Below are positions 17,496 through 28,189 of a DNA stretch of 64,000 nucleotides, piece after piece. Under the pieces are notes generated by a model. It was not told the DNA's origin. It did no database searches and saw only the letters and a list, made by a program, of their open reading frames with translations. The stretch is from Hyphomicrobiales bacterium. GTDB taxonomy: Bacteria; Pseudomonadota; Alphaproteobacteria; Rhizobiales; Rhizobiaceae. The stretch spans positions 268,392 to 332,391 of the forward strand of contig UCLB01000001.1 in the NCBI GenBank assembly GCA_900473205.1, written 5' to 3'. Made by a program: the position numbers and the translations under genes. The stretch's first letter is position 1. Each line of letters starts with the position of its first letter.

Positions 17496-19913
17496 ATGAC
17501 TTTTGCGAAGAGGGTGCGTAAGCCGCTCTGGCTAACAACGACCGCGATGATTGGACTGTCGATCGCGACTGTGTCTGGAGCGACATGTGCCAAGGCTCAA
17601 AACGCCGCTTCCGCACCCGCAGCAAACACATTGTCGGTTCCTGCCGGGCCGTTGGAAAGCGCCATTCTCACGCTTGGGCGTCAGGCCAACTTACGTATGC
17701 TTTACCCCTCCGCGATTACCAAGGGTAAAACGACATCGGGCGTCCGGGGACCTCTCAGCGTATCTGCGGCAGTGACACAACTTCTCACGGGCTCCGGTTT
17801 GAGCTTTACGATCACCAGTGCCAACACCGTTCGAATTTTCGATCCTTCAATGGCTGCAAATCAAACTACAGCAAGTGCCAATGGCTCCACGGTTCTGGAA
17901 ACGATTGTCGTTCAAGGCGCTGGAGAAGATGGCGTTGAGGGCATCGCGCAGACGGACGGCTATGTTGCCAAATCGGGACGCACCGCCACCAAGACGGATA
18001 CACCGATTGCAGAAACGGCACAGTCCGTGTCGATGGTCAGCCGCAAGCAACTGGATGATCTCACGCCGCAAAACCTGACGGAAGCCGTCAGTTACATCCC
18101 AGGTGTCCGTGCAGGCCAATACGGTGCCGAACCGCGCTTTGATGCCTTCAAAGTTCGGGGCATCGATTTGACCACGACAGGCATCTTCCGTGATGGTTTA
18201 CGGCAGGTATCGAGCCCCAATGGCAGCGCCCGCCTTGAGCCTTATGGTGTCGAAGCCATATCCATTCTGCGTGGCCCTGCCGCGTCGATATACGGAGCCA
18301 GCAGCTCCGGTGGCATTGTGGATATCATCTCCAAGCGACCAACGGAGGAGACCCTTCGTGAAGTCGAGGTTCAATATGGCTCTTTCGGCAGAGTTCAGGC
18401 TGCGTTTGATCTTTCAGGCGCCGTTACCGAGGACAAAAGCGTTCTCTATCGGCTGACAGGTGTAGCACGCGACGCCCGCAATGAGGTCAGCGCTATCAAG
18501 GATGACAGGCTGTTCATTGCGCCAGCGATCACATGGCAACCGGACGATGGAACCAAGCTGACCATCCTCGGCGAATATATGGACAGCACCACCGGCGGGA
18601 CGTGGGGATATATCAACAATTACGGTTCCAGCGGAACCTCGATTGGCGCTACGCCGGTATATGGTGGAGACAAGCGCTTTAATGACTTTGACCAGAAGCA
18701 ATGGCGTATCGGTTACGAGTTCGAACACGAGCTGAACGACAATGTCACCTTTTACAGCAAGGCGCGATATTCGGGGCTCTCTTCCGACCAGCAATGGGTT
18801 TTCGACAGCTATCCCGGGATCACCCTGGAGGATAATGACGGCATCTCCGCCGACAACTTCATAAAGGCAGAGTTCGACACCGGCCCGGCGAAACACACAT
18901 TGGTGACCGGCGTGGATTTCAGTCACATGTCCTATACGTCCAAGCAGGGCAGTGGATCGCTGCCCTTCACGGACAGTTTCACCTATGTGCCGGACGTATC
19001 CCTTTTGCTGACGCAGCGCATGAACACCATCGGCATCTATGCGCAGGACCAGATCGAGATCGATGCATGGCGGCTGACGGCAGGCATTCGCCATGACTGG
19101 CTGGATACGGAATATCGCGCGCAGACAGTGGGCGGAGCCACGGCACCCAGCTACGAAGGTGATGACGCCAAAACCACGGGCCGGGCAAGTCTTGGTTATG
19201 TGTTCGACAACGGCATTATGCCATATGTCAGCTATGGCACGTCCTTCGTCGCCAATCCTGGTGTCATCATCACCACCGGCTCCGTCACCGGACAGGCCGT
19301 GCCCACGGAAGGCAAGCAATATGAGCTGGGCGTCAAGTTTGCCCTCCCTGAATACAACGCTTTGTTCAGTGCCGCTTTCTTCAACATCGATCAGGACAAT
19401 GCCACCGTCTATGAAACATCCTCGGGCCTGAACCTGCTGCGCCAGCTCGATCTGCGGTCACGCGGTATAGAACTGGAAGCCACCGCTTCGCTGGACAACG
19501 GCTGGAGCACCATCGCCGCCTATTCCTACAATGATGTGGAAATCACCCGGCTCACTCCTGAAACACTGGGCAAGCAACTGAATTCGACGCCCTACCATAC
19601 CTTCTCCCTGTGGGCGGATTATGAGTTCCAGAGTGGCACCCTTGAAGGGCTCGGCATTGGTGCCGGTGTGCGGTATGTCGGCTCCAGCTTCGGGGACAAT
19701 CAGCACACGCCTGTTCTCAACAATGAAGCCCGAACATTCGTCGATGCATCGCTGCGCTACGATCTCGGAAAAGCGATATCGTCGCTCGAAGGCGTCAAGC
19801 TGCAGGTTAACGCTACCAATCTGCTCAATGATGTCAAACAGGTCTGCACGACAGGTTTTTGCTACTATGACGAAGGCAGAAAAGTCGTTGCCAGCGTCAA
19901 GTATCGCTTCTGA
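17496..19913 (+). CDS. TonB-dependent siderophore receptor with STN signalling domain
   Basis: Outer-membrane receptor for a ferric siderophore, 805 residues. After a signal peptide comes a secretin/TonB N-terminal (STN) domain with [20 protein letters not shown] (roughly mature residues 25-100), which contacts FecR and marks it as a transducer. The plug contains [20 protein letters not shown] and the RGID segment, with [21 protein letters not shown] typical of siderophore receptors. A 22-strand barrel ends in VVASVKYRF with terminal Phe. The ATG at 17496 follows GGAAGGGAC. It is followed after two bases by an inner-membrane siderophore permease gene, so both membranes are served. The siderophore is unknown, and no biosynthesis genes are nearby. 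Confidence 0.93.
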   Translation: MTFAKRVRKPLWLTTTAMIGLSIATVSGATCAKAQNAASAPAANTLSVPAGPLESAILTLGRQANLRMLYPSAITKGKTTSGVRGPLSVSAAVTQLLTGSGLSFTITSANTVRIFDPSMAANQTTASANGSTVLETIVVQGAGEDGVEGIAQTDGYVAKSGRTATKTDTPIAETAQSVSMVSRKQLDDLTPQNLTEAVSYIPGVRAGQYGAEPRFDAFKVRGIDLTTTGIFRDGLRQVSSPNGSARLEPYGVEAISILRGPAASIYGASSSGGIVDIISKRPTEETLREVEVQYGSFGRVQAAFDLSGAVTEDKSVLYRLTGVARDARNEVSAIKDDRLFIAPAITWQPDDGTKLTILGEYMDSTTGGTWGYINNYGSSGTSIGATPVYGGDKRFNDFDQKQWRIGYEFEHELNDNVTFYSKARYSGLSSDQQWVFDSYPGITLEDNDGISADNFIKAEFDTGPAKHTLVTGVDFSHMSYTSKQGSGSLPFTDSFTYVPDVSLLLTQRMNTIGIYAQDQIEIDAWRLTAGIRHDWLDTEYRAQTVGGATAPSYEGDDAKTTGRASLGYVFDNGIMPYVSYGTSFVANPGVIITTGSVTGQAVPTEGKQYELGVKFALPEYNALFSAAFFNIDQDNATVYETSSGLNLLRQLDLRSRGIELEATASLDNGWSTIAAYSYNDVEITRLTPETLGKQLNSTPYHTFSLWADYEFQSGTLEGLGIGAGVRYVGSSFGDNQHTPVLNNEARTFVDASLRYDLGKAISSLEGVKLQVNATNLLNDVKQVCTTGFCYYDEGRKVVASVKYRF

Positions 19914-19915
19914 TC

Positions 19916-21169
19916 ATGCAGCAGAATTTTGGACCTGAAAGGCCATCGCCCATTGCCGTCTTCACGGCGGTGGGAGGTCTCTATATCGGGCAAAGCATCA
20001 TCGGCGGATTGACGTTTCTCGGTCTTCCAGCCGTTTTAAGAATGGCTGGCCTTCCGCTCGACCAGATCGGTCTTCTTTATCTGGTCGTTCTGCCATGGGC
20101 GCTCAAATTTCTCTGGTCGCCCTATATAGAGCGTTACCGATTGCCAAGGGTGGGAAAAAACCGATCTCGGATCATCGTGGGTGCGGGTGTCGTCCTTTGC
20201 GCATGTGGGCTTGTGGTTCTTGCGTTCACGGGTCCATCATCGGTGATGATGGCAATTGCCATTCTGTTCGTGGTCGCAGTCGTCACAGCAACGGTCGACA
20301 TCGCCTGTGACGGTTACGCAGTCGAAGCACTCGCCGCCGAACATCACGGCTGGGGTAACGCAGCTCAGGTGGGAGGTTCCTATCTCGGCTCCGCCATCGG
20401 CGCGGGCCTATTTCTTGTCCTTGTCGATTATTATGGGTGGCATACCGCGACATTGGTCATGGCGGGCCTTTTATTATTGCTGGCGTTGCCATTCGTTTTT
20501 GGGCCTGCCTCGAAAGCAAGAGTAGAGACCCGTAATAGCACACCCTCCATTGTCTTGGCACTCAAGCGGCCTCAAATACGCAGCGGCCTCATGATTGCAG
20601 CGGTCTATGTCGCAGCCCAAAAATGGGGGCTGGCGATGCTCGGACCATTCCTTGTGGATTACGGCTTCGATCTGGCGACATTAGGGACATCCAACGGAGC
20701 CGGTAGCATGATTGTCGGTTTCGGCGGTGCACTGCTTGGGGGGCTTCTCGTGCGTCTATATGGGCCATCGCGTGTGCTGACGCTGTCGATTGCTGCCCAA
20801 ATCCTTCTGCTCTGCGCCTTCGCGTGGTTTAGCCTTCACCGTGAAACCGCGAATTGGATCGTCATGATGGTGGCTGTGACAAGCTCTTCCGGAGTCATGT
20901 CGATCGGTTTCGTTGCGCTTTACGCCTGTTTCATGGGCTGGTCCGACCCTCGGCAGGCGGGGGTCGATTTTACTCTGTTCCAGTGCATGGATGGAATCGT
21001 CAGCATGGGTGGCGGCATCGGTGCAGGTGCGATGGCGCAGCGCTTTGGCTATAACACGGCGTTCATCGTCGCCGCGGTTGTTTCGAGCTGCGCAATACCG
21101 ATCATATCAATACTGTTACGCCGCCAGCGGCCCAGTCATTCAGTGAAGGATATAAAACAATCAAGCTGA
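19916..21169 (+). CDS. MFS siderophore importer, RhtX/FptX type
   Basis: Inner-membrane permease of 417 residues and about twelve helices. [22 protein letters not shown] and [21 protein letters not shown] belong to the RhtX/FptX group, single-subunit permeases that import siderophores such as rhizobactin 1021 and pyochelin without an ABC ATPase. The start is two bases after the receptor stop, indicating coupled expression. It would complete the route that the TonB receptor opens at the outer membrane. AmpG-like muropeptide permeases are a more distant alternative. Confidence 0.87.
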   Translation: MQQNFGPERPSPIAVFTAVGGLYIGQSIIGGLTFLGLPAVLRMAGLPLDQIGLLYLVVLPWALKFLWSPYIERYRLPRVGKNRSRIIVGAGVVLCACGLVVLAFTGPSSVMMAIAILFVVAVVTATVDIACDGYAVEALAAEHHGWGNAAQVGGSYLGSAIGAGLFLVLVDYYGWHTATLVMAGLLLLLALPFVFGPASKARVETRNSTPSIVLALKRPQIRSGLMIAAVYVAAQKWGLAMLGPFLVDYGFDLATLGTSNGAGSMIVGFGGALLGGLLVRLYGPSRVLTLSIAAQILLLCAFAWFSLHRETANWIVMMVAVTSSSGVMSIGFVALYACFMGWSDPRQAGVDFTLFQCMDGIVSMGGGIGAGAMAQRFGYNTAFIVAAVVSSCAIPIISILLRRQRPSHSVKDIKQSS

Positions 21170-21316
21170 GCAAACTTTCAAAGCTACGTGGCGCCTGCTA
21201 TGAGGCAGGACTCTGGTCTATTCAGAACGTTTTTGTACACCAAAGCAGAGGCAAAACTTAAAGCGATACTTGAACAGCTGTGGGCAAGAGACGATTAGCA
21301 AAGAGCGAGGGCTGGT

Positions 21317-21742
21317 CTAGCGTCGTGAGTGACTCATACCCCAAAAGAAGCCGATAAGCGTGGCGAGCCCCACTGCCTGCATAGGTCTCTCGCGTACGCG
21401 ATCCCTCACATTGTCTGCCATGGTAGCACCACGATACGCTACGCTCTCGATTTCGCCTTTTAGCGCCGCAACGCCTTCTCGGGCCTCAGAGTAGGTGTCA
21501 TCGTGCTGGGTCGCTACGGCTTCGAGAGCTTCATCCACCAGAGGCGCCACAGTAGCCTGATCGACGTCAGGATTGTCGGAACCTGGTTCTACGGCACCAG
21601 TGGTCGCCGTGGTCGTGGCTGAAACAGGATCTGATCCTGGGAACGTGCCCTCAAGCCCCACGTCTAAAACATCGGGTTGGTCGCGCTTTGTCTTTTCGTC
21701 ATCTTCGAGTGATTTTACGGCTGGAGATTTGATGTCAGGCAT
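21317..21742 (-). CDS. Small DUF883/YqjD-like membrane-anchored protein
   Basis: Protein of 141 residues. The first half is acidic and disordered and contains LEGTFPGSDPVSATTT, a motif I recognise from small rhizobial proteins of unknown role. The second half is amphipathic (EAREGVAALKGEIESVAYRG) and ends in RPMQAVGLATLIGFFWGMSHSRR, the single C-terminal membrane segment with basic tail typical of DUF883/ElaB/YqjD proteins, which anchor to the inner membrane and can bind ribosomes in stationary phase. It is a single gene transcribed toward the iron locus. The function here is an inference from architecture. Confidence 0.7.
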   Translation of the reverse strand: MPDIKSPAVKSLEDDEKTKRDQPDVLDVGLEGTFPGSDPVSATTTATTGAVEPGSDNPDVDQATVAPLVDEALEAVATQHDDTYSEAREGVAALKGEIESVAYRGATMADNVRDRVRERPMQAVGLATLIGFFWGMSHSRR

Positions 21743-21918
21743 GGCGTTGCTCCCTGTTCCTCCCCAAACCGAGTTTAACTCTCAAAGTTCCTTGCGATCG
21801 GTATTCATCCGTAGGCAGCTCACAACGCTCATGTCATGATCGCTGAATTGAAACCTGGACGGGTCGTGTTTTGACAATGCACGGTTCAAGAGCCACCACT
21901 TCGAAGAGGATGGAAGGC

Positions 21919-22332
21919 ATGCAGTTCAAGCTAGAGCGTTTTATCGCCGCGCAGAAAATTACCTACGAGGTTGCGCTCGGCGAGCTGCGCGCAGGCAAGA
22001 AGCGTTCGCGCTGGATGTGGTTCATCTTTCCGCAGATAGCAGGCCTTGGTACCTCTGAAACGGCCCGTCTCTATGCCATCTCCGGTCTTGTGGAAGCGCG
22101 AGCCTACCTTGACCATCCTCTGCTTGGCGCAAGGCTGGTGGAATGTACCGAGGCCATGCTAAGCCATTCGGATCATAGCGCGCATGACATTCTCGGTTCT
22201 CCGGACGATATGAAATTTCATTCCTGTATGACGCTGTTTTCCGTTGTGGACGGGAACAGCGCGCTTTTCCAATCCGCGATCCATCGCTTCTATGATGGTA
22301 AAATCGATGATGAAACGCTTGCCCGCCTCTAG
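21919..22332 (+). CDS. DUF1810 family protein
   Basis: Soluble protein of 137 residues from the ATG at 21919 (an ATG at 21910 is also possible). It carries the DUF1810 hallmarks: ALGELRAGKKRSRWMWFIFPQ near the start, then LYAISGLVEARAYLDHPLLGARL and KFHSCMTLFSV. The family is widespread in bacteria and has no established function. It stands alone, convergent with the ankyrin gene and divergent from the small membrane protein gene. Confidence 0.85.
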   Translation: MQFKLERFIAAQKITYEVALGELRAGKKRSRWMWFIFPQIAGLGTSETARLYAISGLVEARAYLDHPLLGARLVECTEAMLSHSDHSAHDILGSPDDMKFHSCMTLFSVVDGNSALFQSAIHRFYDGKIDDETLARL

Positions 22333-22432
22333 CCGAAACTCCCAAGCTGCTCGGAGTAGTGTTCTCTCGTATGGCAAAGTGACATCTACTGACGTCTTGA
22401 TGTCTGGCTTGCGCTGACAACGCAAACGGGCC

Positions 22433-24520
22433 TTACCGGAGCATGGCTCTGACATCAGCAAGAGACTCTGCCACCAGATCGAACGGACGCTTTCCGTCGT
22501 TGTCCTTGATCTTTTTGTCCGCTCCGCGGACAATGACGGTTTCGAAATTGGGCGCGGAATCTTCATAGGCTTCATTTTCCGCAGCATAGTGGAGCATTGT
22601 GCGCCCTCTGTCGTCACGCGCATTTATGTCTATGCCCAAGCCAATCAGAAAATCCAGAAACGCCACTTCGCTCGGAAAGGTTTGGCGAGGGAGCCAATGA
22701 TGGCTCGTCAGATTGTGAAGAAGCGTTTGTCGGCCCGGTTGAAGCGTCATTGGATCGACGCCTCTGGCGGCAATCAATTTGAAACTCATTTCATCGAAAC
22801 AATAGGCGAGCGTTGTGCGACCGTCGGCGCTGTGGCGTGTCGGGTCCGCGCCGAGTTCCAGCAGCGCCGTTATGGGGCTGTCTCCCCTCAACTTCCCGGT
22901 CAGTAATGCGGATTGAAGAGGTGTATATCCCACAACATTCTCTTCGTGCGGGGCCACCTCAAGCGCGTTGATATCGGCACCTGCACCGACCAGCAGTCGC
23001 ACCTTTGCGCCGGTGCGGGCGGAATGAAGCGGCGTCGAGCCACGTGCGTCTCTTATGTTCGGATCGGCTCCATGTGCGAGCAACACTTTTGCGGCAGCAT
23101 CATCGCCCCAGGCAAGCATAGTCAGTCCGTTGTCCCAACGAGCGTCGGGATCTGCACCCCCCTCAATCAGAGCTTCCAACATCTTGATGTAATCTGCGTG
23201 GCTGATGTGCCATTTAAGCTGCTTCTCAATCTCTGATCTGAGCGACGAACCACCGACGTCGTAGCTCTCTTTCAGCGTGTCATGGTATTCCTCCAGCGTC
23301 ATGGAGGCGACCACACCGCGGGACACGACGAGATCGTGCAAGGGCCAGTAGCGCTGATTCTTCCATCCATTGATGCGAGCGCCATTCTCGATAAGCCAGC
23401 GAACGGTTGCAAGTGAACCTTCTTTAACCGCAACATTCAGTGGCAATAGCCGCGTGTTGAGCGTTGCGCCTACTTGAAGAAGGCGTTCGATCATCGCCGT
23501 ATTGTTGCTACGTATTGCGTAAGATATCGCGGTGTAGAACTCCTCCCCCCACACCATTTCCTCCATCATCCTTTGACTGGCGGGCACGCAATCCGGTGTT
23601 GCACCTGCCAGAAGTGCTGCATTCACGCCCGAAAGCGAATTTGCACGCGCAGCCTTGAGCAAAGCGACATCTGCTATCGTCTTCTCGACCACGGCGACCG
23701 GCGGTTCGTCCGGTTCGCTGCCGTTCATGTTGCGCCCCGTCCACGTCAGCCACGCCTTGGCGCCTGGTGTGTCTGCGTTCAGGTAAAAAGTATCGTTCAC
23801 CTGGCCGCGGCTGAAGCGCATCCATGACGCCCACTCTGTGCCCGCAAGACCAAGCTTCGACATCTGTGTCATGAAGGTGTAGAAATTGGGTGCCAATGCT
23901 AACCCGTGGATCATCTCCAGCTCGTGGGAGAAATATCGAACGGGCTGCTTTTCGGGGTCCGCGTCGGACGTGTCGATCGTCAGCCAGTCACCGTTGACGA
24001 GATTGTAGAACGGAAATTGACGCTCCCACATCTCCGGCCTGTTGGGTGCTTCAGACAGGTTCTGTGACGCCAGATCCTTTTTCCAATCCAAAAAGATCGG
24101 AATTGCCATCTGTTCCATGTGCTCCAGACTCCAGATCGCACCGCGATTGAAGCTCATCGTCGGCATCTCGTCCTTTTCCATGGAATGGAGATGAGAAGGA
24201 ACGTACCAGCCGAACTCCACTTCGCCTGATAGTTCCGTTAGAACCGCGCGTATTTGAGACGGCACAGGCAAACCAAACTCAATCTCGATGGCTCGCACCT
24301 GCAACTCGGACGCTGGCGGTCCAATGCGAAGAGGCGTGACCTGCCACCCGAGGTCGGTCGCCCTTTTTTCCATCCGGCGCCAGTCGGCCTTCCATTTATC
24401 CCAAAGCTTTAGCAAAGCCTGCTTCTCCAGTGGGTTTGCATGAAGATATGTCGATGAGGCCAGAAACATGCATGCCGTACCAAGTAGGTGGCGTCGTGTC
24501 ATGTTTGAGTTCAAACACAT
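22433..24520 (-). CDS. Exported SUKH (SMI1/KNR4-like) and ankyrin-repeat protein
   Basis: Protein of 695 residues. It starts with a signal-like leader, MTRRHLLGTACMFLASSTYLHA after six residues, where RRHLLG resembles a twin-arginine motif. Residues about 60-260 look like a SMI1/KNR4 (SUKH) domain: ELQVRAIEIEFGLPVPSQIR, a GWYVPS segment, then MIHGLALAPNFYTFMTQM. From about residue 285 there are at least eight ankyrin-type repeats (for example TAMIERLLQVGATLN, AAAKVLLAHGADPNIRDARG, TMLHYAAENE). SUKH proteins are known in immunity to polymorphic toxins and in scaffolding. No toxin gene is visible next to it. A start at 24502 (residue 7) is possible; neither start has a clear ribosome-binding site. 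Confidence 0.75.
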   Translation of the reverse strand: MCLNSNMTRRHLLGTACMFLASSTYLHANPLEKQALLKLWDKWKADWRRMEKRATDLGWQVTPLRIGPPASELQVRAIEIEFGLPVPSQIRAVLTELSGEVEFGWYVPSHLHSMEKDEMPTMSFNRGAIWSLEHMEQMAIPIFLDWKKDLASQNLSEAPNRPEMWERQFPFYNLVNGDWLTIDTSDADPEKQPVRYFSHELEMIHGLALAPNFYTFMTQMSKLGLAGTEWASWMRFSRGQVNDTFYLNADTPGAKAWLTWTGRNMNGSEPDEPPVAVVEKTIADVALLKAARANSLSGVNAALLAGATPDCVPASQRMMEEMVWGEEFYTAISYAIRSNNTAMIERLLQVGATLNTRLLPLNVAVKEGSLATVRWLIENGARINGWKNQRYWPLHDLVVSRGVVASMTLEEYHDTLKESYDVGGSSLRSEIEKQLKWHISHADYIKMLEALIEGGADPDARWDNGLTMLAWGDDAAAKVLLAHGADPNIRDARGSTPLHSARTGAKVRLLVGAGADINALEVAPHEENVVGYTPLQSALLTGKLRGDSPITALLELGADPTRHSADGRTTLAYCFDEMSFKLIAARGVDPMTLQPGRQTLLHNLTSHHWLPRQTFPSEVAFLDFLIGLGIDINARDDRGRTMLHYAAENEAYEDSAPNFETVIVRGADKKIKDNDGKRPFDLVAESLADVRAMLR
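24502..24517. repeat. Palindrome over the start region of the SUKH-ankyrin gene
   Basis: tgtttgagttcaaaca is a 7-2-7 inverted repeat lying between the two possible start codons. As DNA it could bind a dimeric regulator; in the mRNA it could mask the start. Both are inferences. Confidence 0.35.
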
Positions 24521-24618
24521 ATATCTGGCACAACTTTCGTGTTGGCGAATGTGAGATAAGGCGATCTATCGACAAAGCGTCGTGACTGAAATCACAACCA
24601 AAGGATTAACAATCTCAC

Positions 24619-25149
24619 ATGTCTGTGTCATCTGAAATAGGTGTAGCGACCGAAGAAACTTTGATGTCGCTGCAGCATGATCAATCACCAAGGCGTCGGA
24701 ATGAGCGGTTGAAATTTCTTTTGAGAGGTGCGGGTATTTTCGGCAGTTACCTTGCCGTGGCAGTGTTTCTGCTGATGGCGATCTCGCCTCATCTATTTGG
24801 AGAAATGGAGTTTAAAAGAACCGCGCCGGGCAAGGAATCAATTTTACGCGATATCGATGATGATTATTTTCGACAAGTCTTTGCTGCCGCGAACCTCGAG
24901 AGTTCGGAGGATATGGGCTTCATGGATAACGCCATAGTCTCACGCTGGTGCGGCATATCCGAGAAAGCCGTAACGAGCCTCGTCGAACGACAGCTTTTCA
25001 CCAGGTCTGATAATGAAGCTTACAACCGATTACGATTGTCAGGGCAGCCGCAGTTTGATGAATATGCCATTCATTCTACTGGCCAAAGGGAATTCGGCCT
25101 AGGTCTCAATCACGGATCAGACTGCGTTGAGCTTCTCATTATGAATTAG
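24619..25149 (+). CDS. Hypothetical protein with one membrane segment
   Basis: Protein of 176 residues that I do not recognise. A basic N-terminal region (SPRRRNERLKFLLRG) is followed by one hydrophobic helix at about residues 37-57, giving a likely inner-membrane anchor. The rest is polar and would lie in the periplasm. It is divergent from the SUKH-ankyrin gene across 98 bases and has somewhat lower GC than the metabolic genes around it. A second ATG at 24664 is possible. Confidence 0.55.
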   Translation: MSVSSEIGVATEETLMSLQHDQSPRRRNERLKFLLRGAGIFGSYLAVAVFLLMAISPHLFGEMEFKRTAPGKESILRDIDDDYFRQVFAAANLESSEDMGFMDNAIVSRWCGISEKAVTSLVERQLFTRSDNEAYNRLRLSGQPQFDEYAIHSTGQREFGLGLNHGSDCVELLIMN

Positions 25150-25266
25150 CTGCAACACGCAGTTTTGACATCCTATTACCGAACTACAGTGGGGCAAGGA
25201 CCTTTCGCCCCCTCGGCCATCGAACAGAAAATCACAGCCGATGGACGTCTCAAGCGGCCATATTCC

Positions 25267-27254
25267 TTACTCAGCAGTTGCCTGGATATCGACCTTATCC
25301 AAGAGTAGCATCGGGTCTTCCGATGCGGCGATCAGATCGAAGATGCCGAGGCCGTTGGGGCCTGTCGCTTTGGCGGTGACCGTCAAGGTGCCCGGGTCGC
25401 TGGCGAAGCGGGCGAGGGCTTCCATTGCATTCTGAAGTTTGGGTTGTTCGCCCGAAATCTGCATCAGTATGACATTGACGCCTAGGCTGAGGGTCCCGCG
25501 AACCTGATCCTCGGTCATGTCGTTTTGCAGGGCGTAGAGCTTGATCGCTTTCGCCATCATACCTTCGTCTTTGACCGTAAGCTTCATTTCCCGACCGGCG
25601 ATTCCGAAAAGCGCGGCTTGGGCGCGATTGATGTCGAGGGAGAAGAACTCCTGCGTGAAGCCGCTGATGAGGCCTGAAAGATTGACGCTCCCGAAATCCT
25701 TGCTGCTGAGGGAAATGTCGCGGATATCGAGATTGTCGCTCGGCTCATCCCATCCCGCGGAGAAGCCATAGGAAAAGGTCAGCGCGTCCAATTCCAGTTT
25801 GCGCGCCTCAATGAAGATTTCCTCCGACGAGTCTGCCGGGACAGGTAGTGAAAGGTCATCCTGCCTGATTTCGACATCGGTTGGGATGCCGTTGAAGGGC
25901 TTTGTCAGAGCCATTTCGAAGTTTCGAAGCGAGAACTTGATGCGCTCGGGCGTTCCGGTTGTTTCGCCGTCCGACTGTTCGGGTGCAGTGGCATCAATGT
26001 TGATCCCGCCGAGACGAATTCGGCCAATTTCCGGCATGAGACGCTGAAACTGAAAGGTTGCCAGTTCAGTTTCATCCAGCCCGACGATTTCGGAGAGACC
26101 TTTTGCGGTTGCAGTCCAGTCGAAGCCCTTCAGGCTCAACTCATCAACTCCAATTTTGTCGTTGTCGCTTCCAATCCGCATTCCATTCATGGCGAAGTCG
26201 ACCTTGCGACCGTCCATCTGCATGTCCATACGGTCGATTTCGCCTTTGACCCTTTTCCCTGTCGACCCTTCTTCCTTATCCGGCACATCTGCCTTGAAAC
26301 CGAGCAACTGCATGTTGCTCTTGCCGAATATGTCGAAAATTGAGAGCGCTTTGGTCAAAAGCGCTTTTTGCTCGGCTGGTGGAAGCTCATTGGGATTTTT
26401 GTTCGCTGTCAGTGCAGCTATGGTGTCCGCAAGTGGTTCGGCTGGCATGCGTACGCTAAAGCCGTCGCTGCGGATTTCATCATAGCCAAAACGTGCGTCG
26501 CCCTCGGAAAACGATATGTTCTTGACTGAGAGCGGACCGTAAAGCGGTTTTGCTTCCTTATCGTTGGGGCCTGCCTTTTCCGAATAAATTCTGGCGAGGT
26601 AAGCGAGGTCGATATCCTGGCCGGTCAACACCCCGTTCGATCCGACAACGTGCTTCTTTTTCAACTCGCCGCTGGCATCGGGCAAATCCATCTGGATGTC
26701 GTAGCTGGCCGTCTCAATTGAGTAACGCGCGATGTGGCCGTCGGTAACGTCTGTGAGAGCCGCGTTCTTGTAGGTGATCTTCTGCTGCAGGGTCGGAGTG
26801 GATTGGGTGAAGACCATCTCAGGCGTGGAGATGCTCTTTGCCTTAAAGCGCTCGATCCGTCTTGAGAGGGAGTTAGCGCGCTCTTGGTCCGACACGCCCT
26901 GCTTTCTCTGGAAAGCAACATTTTCGACGCGAACCTCAGCCATCGATATCTGTCCGGTGGGCGCGTCGATGGTAACGTCTTTCATCTCTAGAATCCCATC
27001 CAGAAATGATAATTTCGGTCGACCATCGATTGCCGCGATACGAATATTCTTGCCATCTTCAAGCGGCAGGGTCAGTTCGCGAACACATCGACGGAACCTA
27101 CTGTTGCACCGCTGCGAGCGATCAAATCCTTGACTTTCCCTTCGTAGAAAAACTTTGCCCCCATGCCACCGGCTACGACAACAGCGATAAGCGCTGCGGA
27201 AATCCAAAGCGCCTTGGACTTACGCTTGCCGGTCTGGGAATTTGCCTGTTCCAC
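25267..27254 (-). pseudogene. Large membrane-anchored protein of unknown function, interrupted by a frameshift
   Basis: Two overlapping leftward frames read as one protein of about 660 residues. From the ATG at 27254 the first frame gives a basic N-terminus, one membrane helix (ALWISAALIAVVVAGGMGA) and SGATVGSVDVFAN, then stops at 27072. The other frame takes over at about 27080 with ELTLPLEDGKNIRIAAIDG and runs to 25267. Adding one base (aac-ctg-acc in place of aactgacc) would join them, so this is a single-base deletion or a sequencing error. The long extracytoplasmic part is rich in repeated beta-type strands such as VGVDELSLKGFDWT and LELDALTFSYGFS. I do not recognise the family; an AsmA/DUF945-like envelope protein is a guess. 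Confidence 0.65.
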
Positions 27255-27469
27255 GAATTGGTCCTCTCCAACACATATTAAGTTGAAGGTCTTTTAAGCA
27301 CGCGAAAGTTGCTTAGCAAGTGGCTGTTAAAGGTCGGCAGTAATTACACAAATGACCGTTGGCGAGCAGCCCCATAGTGGCATGTGGGCTATCAGATTCT
27401 CCTCTTGATAAAAGTCCAAACTCTGTTAATCGGTAAGATGTCAGACCAATTAATCGCGTTGGGACTTGT

Positions 27470-28189
27470 ATGAAGCAGGGTGCCGGAAGTGCATTGATGA
27501 CGCCTTTGCCCGCTGTCGACCGGGTGCGACAGGTTGAGGTCGCGCTTTCGGAGTTTGTCGAGCGTGCGGGATTGAAGGCGGGCAGCCGATTGCCGGCGGA
27601 ACGGGAACTGATGCTGGCTCTTGGCGTTGGCCGCTCCACCATTCGCGAAGTCATCCGCAAGTTTCAGGCGCTGGGCGTTATCGATAGTCGCAAAGGCAGC
27701 GGCAATTATCTGATCAAGCCTATTTCCGGCGCGACTGTGCACATGCCAATCTCGATTGAGGCCGAAAGCCTTCGTGATGCGTTGCTTATGACGCTGGAGG
27801 TGCGGCGCGGCATAGAGGTCGAGGCGTCCATGGCGGCTGCACGCCGCAGGACCGATGATGACGTTGAGCGGATGCGGCTGCGGCTTGAGGAAATGGAGCG
27901 GGTCCATCTTGCCGAGGGTACGTCCGGCAAGGCCGACCTCGCTTTCCATCTGTCCATTTACGACGCAACCCATAATTCGCTATTCAAGCAACTGCTAGAG
28001 CAGATGCGCGAAGGCTTCGAACGTTTCTGGTCCAAGCCGTTCGACAGGCCGGATTTCGCCTCTCGCTCATTTCCATTTCACCGCACGCTTTTCAACGCGA
28101 TTGTCGCCCAAGACGCCGGTGCTGCGCGGGCGGAAACATTGAAAATTCTCGCAATTGTCGAGGAAGATATCAAGGACATGTCCAAATGA
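27470..28189 (+). CDS. GntR-family regulator with FCD domain (FadR subfamily)
   Basis: Transcription factor of 239 residues. The N-terminal winged helix has GSRLPAERELMLALGVGRSTIREVIRKF, and the C-terminal all-helical FCD domain has DLAFHLSIYDATHNSLFKQLLEQM with the His and Asp positions used for metal/ligand binding. The stop overlaps the start of the PLP-enzyme gene by four bases (ATGA), so it heads the operon with that enzyme and a CUT1 ABC transporter and most likely represses it until an imported carboxylate, amino acid or sugar acid is present. Confidence 0.92.
   Translation: MKQGAGSALMTPLPAVDRVRQVEVALSEFVERAGLKAGSRLPAERELMLALGVGRSTIREVIRKFQALGVIDSRKGSGNYLIKPISGATVHMPISIEAESLRDALLMTLEVRRGIEVEASMAAARRRTDDDVERMRLRLEEMERVHLAEGTSGKADLAFHLSIYDATHNSLFKQLLEQMREGFERFWSKPFDRPDFASRSFPFHRTLFNAIVAQDAGAARAETLKILAIVEEDIKDMSK

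Noticed and set aside
18414..19319. 301-codon leftward open frame
   Set aside because: Antisense to the TonB receptor barrel, which is continuous and ends with a proper terminal Phe.
22433..24520. Toxin-immunity locus around the SUKH-ankyrin gene
   Set aside because: No toxin, secretion tag or further immunity gene is adjacent; the DUF1810 and one-helix genes do not support it.
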